From Bradyrhizobium sp. Tv2a-2 (lineage in GTDB: Bacteria; Pseudomonadota; Alphaproteobacteria; Rhizobiales; Xanthobacteraceae), in NCBI RefSeq assembly GCF_000472425.1, contig NZ_AXAI01000007.1, forward strand, positions 346,255 to 410,254: DNA of 64,000 nucleotides, read 5' to 3'. Positions 32,744 through 41,655 of this stretch are shown piece by piece. The notes under the pieces are model-generated. The model ran no database searches. It saw only the letters and a list, made by a program, of their open reading frames with translations, and was not told the DNA's origin. Every line of letters starts with the position of its first letter. The first letter of the stretch is position 1. A program made the translations under genes and the position numbers.

Positions 32744-32843
32744 AATTTAAGGACTTAACCGCAACGGTGGCACAGCGCCAGCCGAAAAGGTGGGGCCGTC
32801 AGCGGAAATTGCCGTTCCGCGCAATATCCTCGGTCATTCCCAT

Positions 32844-32944
32844 GCATGGCTGTCATTCCCCGGCTCGCGTTGGTGCAAACTCGGAAGCTCGCGCCAACAC
32901 CTCGTCATTCCGGGCTCGACGCTTCGCGCGCCAGGGAATGACGA
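32844..32944. repeat. Family-D intergenic repeat
   Basis: TGTCATTCCCCGGCTCGCG and TCATTCCGGGCTCGACGCTTC are followed by GCGCGCCAGGGAATGACGAG, forming a nested inverted repeat. In the centre, TTGGTGCAAACTCGGAAGCTCGCGCCAA forms another hairpin. It separates the chemoreceptor gene's 3' end from the start of the divergently facing region near the MBL-fold gene. Confidence 0.6.
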
Positions 32945-32951
32945 GGGACGT

Positions 32952-35090
32952 TTACGCTGCCCTGATATTGCTCAGGAAGGCGTCGATCTCCGCGCGCAGC
33001 GTCTCGGCTTCGCTGCGCAGTGCTGCGGAGGCATCGAGCACCTGGGTCGCGGCGGCGCCCGCCTCGGCTGAAGCCGTCGAGACGCCGACGATGTTCGAGG
33101 AGACCTCGCTGGTGCCGCCGGCCGCATGCTGGATGTTGCGCGCGATCTCGCGCGTTGCCGCGCCCTGTTCCTCGACCGCTGCCGCAATCGCCGTCGTCAC
33201 GTTGTCGATCTCGCCAATGGTCTCGCCGATCTTGCGGATGGCGCCGACCGTCGACGTCGTCACGGCCTGCATGCTGGCGATCTGGGTGCGGATTTCGTCG
33301 GTCGCCTTCGCGGTCTGGCTCGCGAGATTCTTCACTTCCGAGGCGACCACCGCAAAGCCGCGGCCGGCTTCGCCGGCGCGCGCGGCCTCGATCGTGGCAT
33401 TGAGCGCGAGCAAATTGGTCTGCGATGCGATCACCTGGATCAGGTCGACCACCACGCTGATGCGGCTTGCATTGTCGGCAAGGCCCTGCACCGTGGAATC
33501 GGTAGCGCCGGCCTCGTCCACCGCCTTGCGCGCGATCTCGGCCGAGGTCACCACCTGGCGGCTGATCTCGGCAATCGAGGAGGACAATTGCTCTGTGCCG
33601 GCCGAAACCGTCTGCACATTGACGGAGGTCTCTTCGGCAGCGGAGGCCACCGCATTGACCAGCGCGGTGGACTGGTCGGCCGTGTTGGCCATGCTCTGCG
33701 CCGTGGTCTGCATGGAATTGGCGGCGCTTTGCAGATTGTCGAGCGCGGCGCGGACCATGGCCTCGAATTCGGCGATGCGGGCTTCCATGCGCGAGGCGCG
33801 CTCCGCCTTGGCCACGCGATCCATGTCCTGGTCGGCGGACAGCGTGCGCGCTGCGACCATGCTTTCGCGGAACACTTGCAGCGAGCTTGCCATCGACGCG
33901 ATCTCGTCGTCCTGGTGGCTCTGATAGATCTCGCTCTCGAGGTCGCCGGCGGAGAGCTGCTGCATCGAGCGCTGCAGGCTGCCGATCCGCCGCAGGATGT
34001 TGCGGCCGACATAGAGCCAGACGAACAGCACCGATCCGATCAGCGTCGCGATCCCGAGCCCCAGCATCACGGTCGTTGCCAGCGAAATCTCCTCACGCGC
34101 CTGGAAGGTGGCGGCATTGGTCTCCTTCTGCACCCCGTCGACCAGCTGCTGCACGCTGATGCCGAGTCCGACATTGAGCTTGCGGGTCTCCTCCAGCACG
34201 GTCTGGCCGTAATCGTCGGCGTCGAGCTCCTTCTGCCGCACCTTGAATACGCCGGTCTTGCCTTCGCCGAGCGCCAGCAGTTTTTGCGCAGCCTCGCGCA
34301 GGCTCTTGGTGCCGGCATTGTCGGGCAGAAGCTCGAGGTTCGCTTTGACCTTGGCTTGCGTCTCCTTGAAATCCTTCTGGACGGCATCGAGCGCATCGCT
34401 GTCATTGGCCGTCAGCGCGGCCGCCAGATCGGAAGCCGCGAGATTGCCGCTCGCCACGACATTGCCGAGCTGCTCGACGCTGCGCGAGGCGGCGGTGGCG
34501 TCGTCGACCGAGATCTCGGCGGCGCTGAGGATGGCGTTGACCTGGGTCTGCGCATCCAGCATCACCGGGCCGGCGGCGGCCACGAAGGCGGCCTGCGCGG
34601 CGCGCAAGGAGGCGTAGGTCTTGTTGTGCAGGGCACCGGCGTCGAGCCGCTCGCGCGCGGCGGAGCCCAGGCTTGCGATGGCTTCATTGATGTTCTTGAC
34701 CGTCTCGCGTAGCGCATCGACGATCGCCTTGTCGGCGCCAAGTTCGATGATCTCGCCGAGCTTGTCCATGGTCAGCTTCTTGATGTCCTCGACCTTGGCG
34801 GTGCGCTCCTTCAGCGCTTCCTCGCTTTGCGAGGCGAGCAGGGCAGGGCCCTGCGCCGCCAGCGTCGCGCTCTGCGCCTGCAGCTGCAGGCTTGCGGAGA
34901 GTCTGGGAATGTCCCTGCCGGAGAAATCGAGCATGACGCCGCCGAGATGACGGAATACGAAGCCCGCGCCGGCCGAGATGATGATCGCCATTGCAGCGAT
35001 CACGGCAAAGGCCGCGAACAGGCTGCCTCTCACTCCAAAACGCGGACGCAAGCGGCCGAAAAACCGGCCAATTCCCAATCGTAACGCCAT
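32952..35090 (-). CDS. Methyl-accepting chemotaxis protein
   Basis: The protein is 712 residues from the ATG at 35090; a TTG two codons upstream is possible. The first membrane helix is about residues 22-47. A long helical periplasmic sensor domain (about 48-325) has the heptad character of four-helix-bundle receptors. The second helix is about 330-352. A HAMP domain and the coiled-coil signalling domain follow, with the conserved hairpin tip N-A-T-I-E-A-A-R-A-G-E-A-G-R-G-F-A-V-V-A. It should signal through CheA/CheW to the flagellar motor. The ligand is unknown, and no che genes are in the window. Confidence 0.94.
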   Translation of the reverse strand: MALRLGIGRFFGRLRPRFGVRGSLFAAFAVIAAMAIIISAGAGFVFRHLGGVMLDFSGRDIPRLSASLQLQAQSATLAAQGPALLASQSEEALKERTAKVEDIKKLTMDKLGEIIELGADKAIVDALRETVKNINEAIASLGSAARERLDAGALHNKTYASLRAAQAAFVAAAGPVMLDAQTQVNAILSAAEISVDDATAASRSVEQLGNVVASGNLAASDLAAALTANDSDALDAVQKDFKETQAKVKANLELLPDNAGTKSLREAAQKLLALGEGKTGVFKVRQKELDADDYGQTVLEETRKLNVGLGISVQQLVDGVQKETNAATFQAREEISLATTVMLGLGIATLIGSVLFVWLYVGRNILRRIGSLQRSMQQLSAGDLESEIYQSHQDDEIASMASSLQVFRESMVAARTLSADQDMDRVAKAERASRMEARIAEFEAMVRAALDNLQSAANSMQTTAQSMANTADQSTALVNAVASAAEETSVNVQTVSAGTEQLSSSIAEISRQVVTSAEIARKAVDEAGATDSTVQGLADNASRISVVVDLIQVIASQTNLLALNATIEAARAGEAGRGFAVVASEVKNLASQTAKATDEIRTQIASMQAVTTSTVGAIRKIGETIGEIDNVTTAIAAAVEEQGAATREIARNIQHAAGGTSEVSSNIVGVSTASAEAGAAATQVLDASAALRSEAETLRAEIDAFLSNIRAA

Positions 35091-35203
35091 GCCCAATGCC
35101 CCGAGCCGCTACCACAAGACGAAAACGGCCGAAGTATCGTGTTACCCGGTTAAGAAGTTGGGAATTTTAGAACGTTCCGAGCGCCTCCCAAGCAACAAAC
35201 GCA

Positions 35204-35232
35204 AAAGAGGCCGGCGTTGAGCCGGCCTCTTT
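35204..35232. terminator. Intrinsic terminator after the outer-membrane protein gene
   Basis: A perfect 12-base-pair stem, AAAGAGGCCGGC with GCCGGCCTCTTT, has a five-base loop. On the minus strand it runs into TTTTGCGTTTG, so it should end transcripts of the outer-membrane protein gene before the chemoreceptor gene. Confidence 0.88.
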
Positions 35233-35260
35233 GTCGAATGCGTTAACGCTTGCTTGCGGC

Positions 35261-35989
35261 TCAGTAGCGAGCTGCGACCGGCGGGCCCCAGTTGAAGCGG
35301 TAGTTCACGCCGGCCGTGACCGTGTGATCGTCGGTGGTGAAGCTGCCGGCCGGCACCAGGCCCGCGGGCGCGATGAAGGTCGCGCTGCCGAAATTGTAGT
35401 ACTGGTACTCGGCCTTGGCCGACCAGTTCGGGGCGAACATGTACTCGACGCCGACGCCGACGGTCCAGCCATTGCTGTGGTCGCCATTGGTCGCGAAGGC
35501 GACTGGCACGCCGCCGAGCGTGACGGTCTCGTTGTTGTCGGAAAAGGCGTAGCCGCCCTTCGCATAGAGCAGGCCCGGACCCCAGGTGTAGCCGACGCGG
35601 CCGGTGATCGAGCCGAGCCCGCGCTGGTTGTTGGTGTAGGCTAAGCCGCCCGGGAACACCGCGCCGACATTGCCCGACAGCCAGGAATACTGGCCTTCGA
35701 CGCCCGCCACGAAGTTCGGCGAAAACTGATAGTCGTAGCCGGCCTGCACGCCGCCCATGAAGCGGCCGTTGGAGTTGTTGCCGGTGGAAAGGCCGGAGAA
35801 ATTGTTATCGCTGGAGAACGCGCCGCCGACATGACCGCCGATATAGAAGCCGGTCCAGTTGTAGATCGGCGACGGATACATGGGGCCCTTCTGGTAGTAG
35901 GACGGGCTGCCGCCGAGGTCGGCGGCAAGTGCTGGCGCCGCGGCCGCGATGGAGGCGAGCGCCACAGCTGCGAGGAGGATTTTCTTCAT
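35261..35989 (-). CDS. Outer membrane beta-barrel protein (Omp25/Omp31-like)
   Basis: The protein has 242 residues. A cleavable signal peptide (residues about 1-23, A-P-A-L-A-A-D) is followed by an eight-stranded barrel-like sequence with alternating pattern and many aromatic residues. The family opening is N-W-T-G-F-Y-I-G-G-H-V-G-G-A-F, and the C-terminal strand is V-T-A-G-V-N-Y-R-F-N-W-G-P-P-V-A-A-R-Y. These small porin-like proteins are abundant in Rhizobiales outer membranes. It has its own terminator. The specific role is unknown. Confidence 0.9.
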   Translation of the reverse strand: MKKILLAAVALASIAAAAPALAADLGGSPSYYQKGPMYPSPIYNWTGFYIGGHVGGAFSSDNNFSGLSTGNNSNGRFMGGVQAGYDYQFSPNFVAGVEGQYSWLSGNVGAVFPGGLAYTNNQRGLGSITGRVGYTWGPGLLYAKGGYAFSDNNETVTLGGVPVAFATNGDHSNGWTVGVGVEYMFAPNWSAKAEYQYYNFGSATFIAPAGLVPAGSFTTDDHTVTAGVNYRFNWGPPVAARY

Positions 35990-36223
35990 TGTTGGTCTCC
36001 GAACTAATCACTGAAGGAGACGCCGTGTCGGGCGCCATCGCTGGAAGCGCCAGATAGACCGTATTTGAATAAAATGCTGTCACTGCCCGAGCACACCGGC
36101 TCTCAAAGCAAGCTATTGGAAATTAAACAATTTCTTGTGATTAACGGAGCCTTAACGAGAGCTGAAGAAAGGCTTAACGCAGCGGGTCTCTTTGCCCCTT
36201 GGGACAGCCGGTTAACACGCGCT

Positions 36224-36541
36224 CTAAGCGAGCCGGCGCCGCACCTCGGCGCGCATGCTGTCGCGGAACTCGGCGCGGCGTGCGGGGCGATCCTTTTCCG
36301 GCACGTCCCAGCGGTCGAACACGTTGAAGTTCTCCAGGATCGGGTAGCGATCGCTCGCCATGGCGAGGATGCGCAACAATTCGCTCGCGGGTCCGCTCGG
36401 CCCGCTCACCTCCCAGCGCAGGATGGTGTCGGTGCTGCCCGCGGACAGGCCGCAGAGTTTCGCCATGTCGGCAATCGAAAGCTCTCGCCCGATAGCCTCG
36501 CTCAGGTCTTTGCGCAATTGCTTGAGTTCAGATCCCGTCAA
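36224..36541 (-). CDS. Small helix-turn-helix protein
   Basis: The protein has 105 residues. An N-terminal XRE-like helix-turn-helix can be read in L-K-Q-L-R-K-D-L-S-E-A-I-G, then I-A-D-M-A-K-L-C-G-L-S-A-G-S-T-D-T-I-L-R-W-E. This ends in the R-W-E seen in plasmid-type HTH regulators. The C-terminal half has D-R-W-D-V-P-E-K and a basic tail. The start is a TTG at 36541 with AGGA nine bases upstream; no ATG exists in a suitable place. Targets are unknown. It is a lone gene upstream of a binding-protein gene on the same strand. Confidence 0.7.
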   Translation of the reverse strand: MTGSELKQLRKDLSEAIGRELSIADMAKLCGLSAGSTDTILRWEVSGPSGPASELLRILAMASDRYPILENFNVFDRWDVPEKDRPARRAEFRDSMRAEVRRRLA

Positions 36542-36687
36542 GATTCAAATCCTGTGCACGCGAAATGCTGTCGCCTTATGGCGTGCACAGGTTTGACGAT
36601 TCGTAAGGCGAGATCATGAAGCGAGGAACGCGTCAGGCCGCGGGTAGGCGGACGATCCGCGACCGCGCGGGGCCAGCCTGACGGCGT

Positions 36688-37911
36688 CTACTGCGACTTT
36701 GCCAGATACGGGCAGCCGCCTTCATTGAGCGGCCGGAACGCCTGGTCGCCCGGGACGGTCGCGAGATATTCGTACAGATCCCATTTGCCCTTGGATTCTT
36801 CCGGCTTCTTGATCCGCATCAAATACATGTCGTGCACCATGCGGCCGTCCGCGCGCACCACGCCGCCTTGGGCGAAGAAGTCGTTGACCGGCGTCTTGCG
36901 CATCTGTGCGATGACGGTTTCCGAATCGACCGAGTTGGTCGCCGCCACCGCCTTGAAATAGTGCCGCAACGCCGAGTTGACGCCGGCCTGGTAGGCGGTC
37001 GGCATCGCGCCATGCCGCTTGAAGAATTCCTGCGCGAAGGTGCGCGTCTCCGGCGTGCGGTCCCAATAGAAGGAATCGGTGAACAGCAGATCATGCGCGT
37101 GCTGCAGGCCGAGCGCGGGCACGTCCGTGAGTGTCACCTGAAGTGCAACCACTTGCATGCTTTCGCGGATATTGAACTCGTCAGCCTGGGCGACCGCGTT
37201 GCGGAAGTCCGAACCGGCATTGGCGAGCGCGAGGATTTTTGCGCCGGAGGATTGCGCCTGCAGCAGGAAGGAGGAGAAGTCGGCGGTATCGAACGGGTGC
37301 CGGACTGCGCCCAGCACCTTGCCGCCCGAAGCCGTCACCGCCTTGCTCGCGTCCCGCTCCAGCGCCTGGCCGAAGGCGTAATCCGCGGTGAGGAAGAACC
37401 ATGGCGTGCCGCCGCGGGCGACCACGGCCTTGGCGGTCGCGTTCGAGGAGGCGTAGGTGTCGTAGGTCCATTGCACGCTGGTCGGCGAGCATTGCTTGCC
37501 CGTGAGATCCGACGAGCCGGAGCCCGAGATCAGGAACAGCTTCTTGCGCTCGCGCGTCACGGTCTGGATGGCAAGCGCCACCGCCGAATTCACGCCTTCG
37601 GCAATCACGTCGACACCCTTGGTGTCGATCCAGCTGCGCACGATTCCTGCCGCCACATCCGGCTTGTTCTGGTGATCGGCCGAGATGATCTCGATTTTGC
37701 GCCCCGCAACGGTGTTGCCGATCTCCTCCGCCGCCATTTGCGCCGCGACCACCGAGCCGGTGCCGTTGCCGTCGGCATATTGTCCGCTCATGTCGGTGAT
37801 GATGCCGACGCGCAGCACGCCATCTTCGGCCCGCGCGATGCCTGCCGTGAGCAAGAGAGAAGCGCCGAGCGCGATTAGCAATCTGGATGGCGAAGCTTTG
37901 ATCTTGATCAT
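36688..37911 (-). CDS. Branched-chain-type ABC transporter substrate-binding protein
   Basis: This 407-residue protein has a signal peptide (about residues 1-28, A-G-I-A-R-A) and a type-I periplasmic binding fold of the Peripla_BP_6/LivK class. Typical segments are V-G-I-I-T-D-M-S-G-Q-Y-A-D, then A-A-E-E-I-G at the first helix and D-Y-A-F-G-Q-A-L-E after the hinge. Such proteins in Bradyrhizobium bind many amides, aromatic acids and amino acids. No liv permease or ATPase genes are nearby, so it is an orphan binding protein. I took the ATG at 37911 because the signal peptide begins there. Confidence 0.88.
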   Translation of the reverse strand: MIKIKASPSRLLIALGASLLLTAGIARAEDGVLRVGIITDMSGQYADGNGTGSVVAAQMAAEEIGNTVAGRKIEIISADHQNKPDVAAGIVRSWIDTKGVDVIAEGVNSAVALAIQTVTRERKKLFLISGSGSSDLTGKQCSPTSVQWTYDTYASSNATAKAVVARGGTPWFFLTADYAFGQALERDASKAVTASGGKVLGAVRHPFDTADFSSFLLQAQSSGAKILALANAGSDFRNAVAQADEFNIRESMQVVALQVTLTDVPALGLQHAHDLLFTDSFYWDRTPETRTFAQEFFKRHGAMPTAYQAGVNSALRHYFKAVAATNSVDSETVIAQMRKTPVNDFFAQGGVVRADGRMVHDMYLMRIKKPEESKGKWDLYEYLATVPGDQAFRPLNEGGCPYLAKSQ

Positions 37912-38100
37912 TTCCGGTTCCGAATTTTGAACATCTGGGATGTTCAACTGCAGGAAACGCGTCTCGCGGACAACCGCCGTGCGGACATGGCCCTCTGCAA
38001 TGATGCAGCGGGATTTCGCGCGAAGGAATTATGCGGCGCGGGGCTGCCGCGCGTGGCCTCGCCGTTGGCAATCGAGGCCAGGCACACTAAATCCCCGCCC

Positions 38101-38910
38101 ATGAACCGTAGCGCTCTCCAGGACTTCGTCGATTGTCACCCGCGTCTGTTCGTCTTGACGGGCGCGGGCTGCAGCACGAACTCCGGCATCCCCGATTATC
38201 GTGATAGCCACGGCAACTGGAAGCGAACGCCGCCAGTCACCTACCAGGCCTTCATGGGCGAGGAGGCGACGCGGCAGCGTTATTGGGCGCGCAGCCTGGT
38301 CGGCTGGCGGCGGTTTGGCCGGGCACAGCCCAACGATGCGCATCGCGCGCTGGCACGGCTGGAGGCGAACGGGCAATGCGAGCTGCTGCTGACCCAGAAT
38401 GTCGACCGGCTGCACCAGGCGGCCGGTAGCCGCCAGGTGATCGATCTGCATGGCCGGCTCGATCTCGTCCGCTGCATGGGCTGCGGGGCAAAAATCCCGC
38501 GGCAGGAGTTCCAGCACGAGATGGAGCGCCTCAACGCCGACTGGCTGGCGCTCGACGCGGCCGATGCGCCTGATGGCGATGCCGATCTCGAGGCCGAGGA
38601 CTTTTCGTCCTTTGTCGTTCCGTCCTGCGCCGCCTGCGGCGGGCTGCTCAAACCCGACGTGGTCTTCTTCGGCGAAAACGTGCCGCGCGACGTCGTCGGG
38701 GCCGCTCATGACCGCCTTGAGCACTCCGACGCCATGCTGATCGTCGGTTCCTCGCTGATGGTCTATTCCGGCTTTCGCTTCGTCCGGGCGGCCGCGCAAA
38801 GACAGATCCCTATCGCTGCCATCAATCTCGGCCGCACCCGCGCCGACGATCTGCTCACACTGAAAGTCGAGGATCGCTGCGAAGCGGCGTTAGGTTTCCT
38901 GCTGGAGTAG
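38101..38910 (+). CDS. NAD-dependent protein deacetylase (sirtuin, SIR2 family)
   Basis: The protein has 269 residues. The NAD-binding motif L-T-G-A-G-C-S-T-N-S-G-I-P-D-Y-R lies at about residues 19-34, followed by T-Q-N-V-D-R-L-H-Q-A-A-G. The catalytic histidine is in I-D-L-H-G-R. A four-cysteine zinc site (C-M-G-C and C-A-A-C) and G-S-S-L-M-V-Y-S-G-F-R complete the fold. Sirtuins remove acyl groups from lysines using NAD. Bacterial members commonly activate acetyl-CoA synthetase, which would fit with the CrbSR-like system, but that link is an inference. It is divergent from the binding protein. Confidence 0.93.
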   Translation: MNRSALQDFVDCHPRLFVLTGAGCSTNSGIPDYRDSHGNWKRTPPVTYQAFMGEEATRQRYWARSLVGWRRFGRAQPNDAHRALARLEANGQCELLLTQNVDRLHQAAGSRQVIDLHGRLDLVRCMGCGAKIPRQEFQHEMERLNADWLALDAADAPDGDADLEAEDFSSFVVPSCAACGGLLKPDVVFFGENVPRDVVGAAHDRLEHSDAMLIVGSSLMVYSGFRFVRAAAQRQIPIAAINLGRTRADDLLTLKVEDRCEAALGFLLE

Positions 38911-38938
38911 AGGTCGCCGGGTGCGGCAGTCGCCGTGA

Positions 38939-39421
38939 TCAGGCTACCGCCGTCAGCCTGCTATCGGCATCCGGGGTTGCGCAGAGCAGGCGCTTGCGAA
39001 TGGCCTCTTCGACGAGCGCGAGCGCTTCCTTGGCCTGTCGCGCTTCGGCTTCAGCAACATCGGCGCGAAGCTCTGCAGCCGTCAACTTGTCCTTTTGGGC
39101 TTCGATACACGACTGTGCTTGCTGAAGGGCTCTGCACGCATCCTGCAACTTATGTTCGGTGGTGATGACGAATTCGCGTTGCGCCCGCTCGGCGGCCTCA
39201 GTTCGCATTTCGGCTAGCCGCAATCTTTCCAGGGCGCTCGTGCAAAGCGACTGCGCGCGTGCTTCGGTTTCGCGCGCGTGCTCCTCCATACTGCGGAAAA
39301 CATCGGCTGCCTGATACACCAGATCTAGCGCCGTCGCTCCCTTGTCGGGGGCTGACACTGGGGCAAAGCCCAGGACATTCTCGTCCCTGCCGAAAGACGC
39401 TCTGGAATTACGCTGGGCCAT
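38939..39421 (-). CDS. Coiled-coil protein of unknown function
   Basis: The protein is 160 residues from the ATG at 39421. It is dominated by a long alanine/glutamate-rich helix (about residues 45-150) with repeating A-E-x-R-A and R-T-E-A-A-E-R-A-Q heptads. It resembles stalk-like or chromosome-associated coiled-coil proteins but has no catalytic motif. The N-terminal 25 residues are low in helix propensity. No partner is evident; it is convergent with the sirtuin gene with a 28-base gap. A longer reading upstream adds cysteine-rich, non-conserved sequence and is rejected. Confidence 0.7.
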   Translation of the reverse strand: MAQRNSRASFGRDENVLGFAPVSAPDKGATALDLVYQAADVFRSMEEHARETEARAQSLCTSALERLRLAEMRTEAAERAQREFVITTEHKLQDACRALQQAQSCIEAQKDKLTAAELRADVAEAEARQAKEALALVEEAIRKRLLCATPDADSRLTAVA

Positions 39422-39748
39422 ATAACTCAAGCCTCGTCGCGAACACATACACACACGCACAGCATCATGAAAAGCTATGGTTAACAAATGGTTAAAGAAC
39501 CCTTATACCGGGCATGCCGAGGCTGCAGCCGATCTAGCCCTGCGTGAGCGGAGCGGATGCCGTCGCTGCTGCGGGCAGACGGCCCGCGCGAGGTTTTGCC
39601 GGTTTGCTGATCTGCGCTGTGCGGCGAACTGAAACGCCACGGCCGGGCGCGTGCTCGACGGGCCCGGTGCTGAGCTTTGGAGCCGTTTCGGCTCGTTTGT
39701 GGCCGTCAGGTGAGATTCAGGGTGCGCGGTGCATTTGCACCATCAGGC
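39422..39748. other. Intergenic region without recognised genes
   Basis: About 330 bases lie between the coiled-coil gene start and a family-A repeat. Short frames exist on the plus strand (for example from 39544), but their composition is not protein-like. No RNA gene was recognised. The left edge should contain the promoter of the coiled-coil gene. Confidence 0.4.
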
Positions 39749-39851
39749 TAAAGCGCGATGAGATTTGGTTGAATCGTCATCGCGCTTTCGGTCTTTGATT
39801 GAGCATGATCTTTTCGGAAAACCGCTACACACTTTTCCGGATCATGCTTTA
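39749..39851. repeat. Family-A long palindromic repeat, copy 2 (inverted)
   Basis: This is the reverse complement of the copy at 29788 over about 100 bases, starting TAAAGCGCGATGAG and ending GGATCATGCTTTA. It supplies the TAA stop of the DUF3551 gene (39849-39851). With the opposite-facing copy at 40216-40316 it forms an inverted pair around that gene. Confidence 0.9.
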
Positions 39852-40067
39852 GTGGGTCAGTTTGTAGCAATGCCCGCCGCCCCTGTGCCTTACGCGTGCG
39901 CGACACGCCTCCAGTGTCGAAAACGAGCAGTCAGGTTCTCCGGCGGCCGTCGCCCCTCTCAACTGCGCGCAAAACTTGGCAGCATTGGCAGAGCCTTGGG
40001 GATAAAGAGCGAAGCCCATCGCGAGAAGCAGCATCAGTGCGCCAAGCGCAAACTTCGAACGCCACAT
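39849..40067 (-). CDS. DUF3551 small exported protein
   Basis: This 72-residue protein has a signal peptide (about residues 1-29, S-A-N-A-A). Its cysteine spacing is C-A-Q-L ... C-S-F-S-T-L-E-A-C-R-A-R-V-R-H-R-G-G-G-H-C. The F-x-T/S-x-x-x-C pattern followed by G-G-x-C is the DUF3551 signature, a family of very small periplasmic proteins expanded in Bradyrhizobium, with no known function. GGGAGG nine bases upstream fits the ATG at 40067. The gene lies between two inverted family-A repeats and its stop codon is inside one of them. Confidence 0.8.
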   Translation of the reverse strand: MWRSKFALGALMLLLAMGFALYPQGSANAAKFCAQLRGATAAGEPDCSFSTLEACRARVRHRGGGHCYKLTH

Positions 40068-40215
40068 ATCAAGCCTCCCTGTAAGGTTTTTGCCCCCCAG
40101 CTTTGAGGCTGCCCGTGCGGCAGCTTTTTCAGTGTTCCGAGCCGTCCACGGACGAACCCTGACGAGCACCGATATGGTTTTTAGCACGGAAGTGCACCTA
40201 GCGGTAGAGCGCTGA

Positions 40216-40316
40216 AGCATGATCCGGAAAAGTGTGTTGCGGTTTTCCGAAAAGATCATGCTCAGTCAAAAACCTGAAGCGCGATGACGATTCAACCAAA
40301 TCTCATCGCGCCTTAG
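40216..40316. repeat. Family-A long palindromic repeat, copy 3
   Basis: It begins AGCATGATCCGGAAAAGTG and ends TCTCATCGCGCCTTAG, in the same orientation as the 29788 copy and opposite to the copy at 39749. About 200 non-coding bases on its right (40317-40512) hold no recognised gene. Confidence 0.9.
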
Positions 40317-40512
40317 GCGGCCTGAAATCGTTGTTGCGTCGCCGTTGAGTGCAGCCTTGCAACGGCATCGAGCGTCGATCTCTTTGTCGAGGGATTTTGC
40401 GGTTGTGTGGCGAAACGCCTGTGACCAACGCCTGATCGCTTTGTGAAGTAACACCTTCCCTGGCTTGGTGATCGCAAAGGCCTGCGCGATGACTTCTTCC
40501 AAGCCGCTTCCC

Positions 40513-41535
40513 TCAGCGCCAGCCGAGGGCGGGAGCCACGTGTGTCAAAATCGATTCGAGCGCATGCGCGTTGTAGGCAACGCCCAATTGGTTGGGGACG
40601 GTCAGCAGCAGCGTATCGGCCTCGGCGATGGCCTCGTCCTGCCTGAGTTGCTCGATCAGGACATCCGGCTCGGCGGCATAGCTGCGGCCGAAGATCGCTC
40701 GGGTCCGCGGGTCGATGAAGCCAAGCTGGTCCTCATTCTCGCCGCCGCGGCCGAAATAGGCGCGATCGCGATCGTCGATCAGCGCGAAGATACTGCGGCT
40801 GACCGAGATCCGCGGCTTGCGCGTATGTCCGGCCTCCTTCCACGCCGCACGATAGGCGCGAATCTGCGCGGCCTGCTGCACATGGAAGGCCTCGCCGGTC
40901 TCGTCGTTCTTGAGCGTCGAGCTCTGCAGGTTCATGCCGAGCCTGGCCGCCCAGACCGCCGTGGCGTTGGAGCCGGCGCCCCACCAGATGCGTTCCCGCA
41001 GGCCCTCGGAATAGGGTTCGAGGCGCAACAGCCCGGGCGGATTTGGAAACATGGGTTGCGGATTGGGTTTCGCAAAGCCCTCGCCGCGCAGGAGGTCGAG
41101 GAAGATCTCGGCGTGGCGCCGCCCCATGTCGGCATCGCTCTCACCCTCTGCGGGCTGATAGCCGAAATAGCGCCAGCCATCGATCACCTGCTCGGGCGAG
41201 CCCCGGCTGATGCCGAGCTGGAGCCGGCCGCCTGAGATGAGGTCCGCGGCACCCGCATCCTCGGCCATGTAGAGCGGGTTTTCGTAGCGCATGTCGATGA
41301 CCGCGGTGCCGATCTCGATCTTGCTCGTCTTCGCGCCGACTGCGGCGAGCAGGGGAAAGGGCGAGGCGAGCTGGCGCGCGAAGTGATGAATGCGAAAATA
41401 AGCCCCGTCCGCGCCGAGCTCCTCGGCTGCGACGGCGAGCTCAATCGATTGCAGCAGCGTGTCTGCGGCAGAGCGGGTCTGCGATTGCGATGAGGGCGTC
41501 CAATGCCCGAACGAGAGAAAGCCGATCTTTTTCAT
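40513..41535 (-). CDS. LLM-class flavin-dependent oxidoreductase
   Basis: The 340-residue protein has the bacterial-luciferase-like TIM barrel. The opening is K-K-I-G-F-L-S-F-G-H-W, then S-I-E-L-A-V-A-A-E-E-L-G-A-D-G-A-Y-F-R-I-H-H-F, and I-E-I-G-T-A-V-I-D-M-R-Y. The segment G-R-L-Q-L-G-I-S-R-G-S-P-E fits FMN phosphate contact. These enzymes are F420- or FMN-dependent monooxygenases or dehydrogenases acting on varied substrates. It is transcribed alone. The substrate cannot be inferred. Confidence 0.9.
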   Translation of the reverse strand: MKKIGFLSFGHWTPSSQSQTRSAADTLLQSIELAVAAEELGADGAYFRIHHFARQLASPFPLLAAVGAKTSKIEIGTAVIDMRYENPLYMAEDAGAADLISGGRLQLGISRGSPEQVIDGWRYFGYQPAEGESDADMGRRHAEIFLDLLRGEGFAKPNPQPMFPNPPGLLRLEPYSEGLRERIWWGAGSNATAVWAARLGMNLQSSTLKNDETGEAFHVQQAAQIRAYRAAWKEAGHTRKPRISVSRSIFALIDDRDRAYFGRGGENEDQLGFIDPRTRAIFGRSYAAEPDVLIEQLRQDEAIAEADTLLLTVPNQLGVAYNAHALESILTHVAPALGWR

Positions 41536-41655
41536 GCGGGCAATCTAGTCATGATGCGCGCCCACGACCAGTTCTCGGCGTGAATAGCAACGCGCGGGCC
41601 ACCCTCACGAGCCTTGGGCTTGCTCAGCGCCCGGCAATATTAGCGGCCGCGGCTC

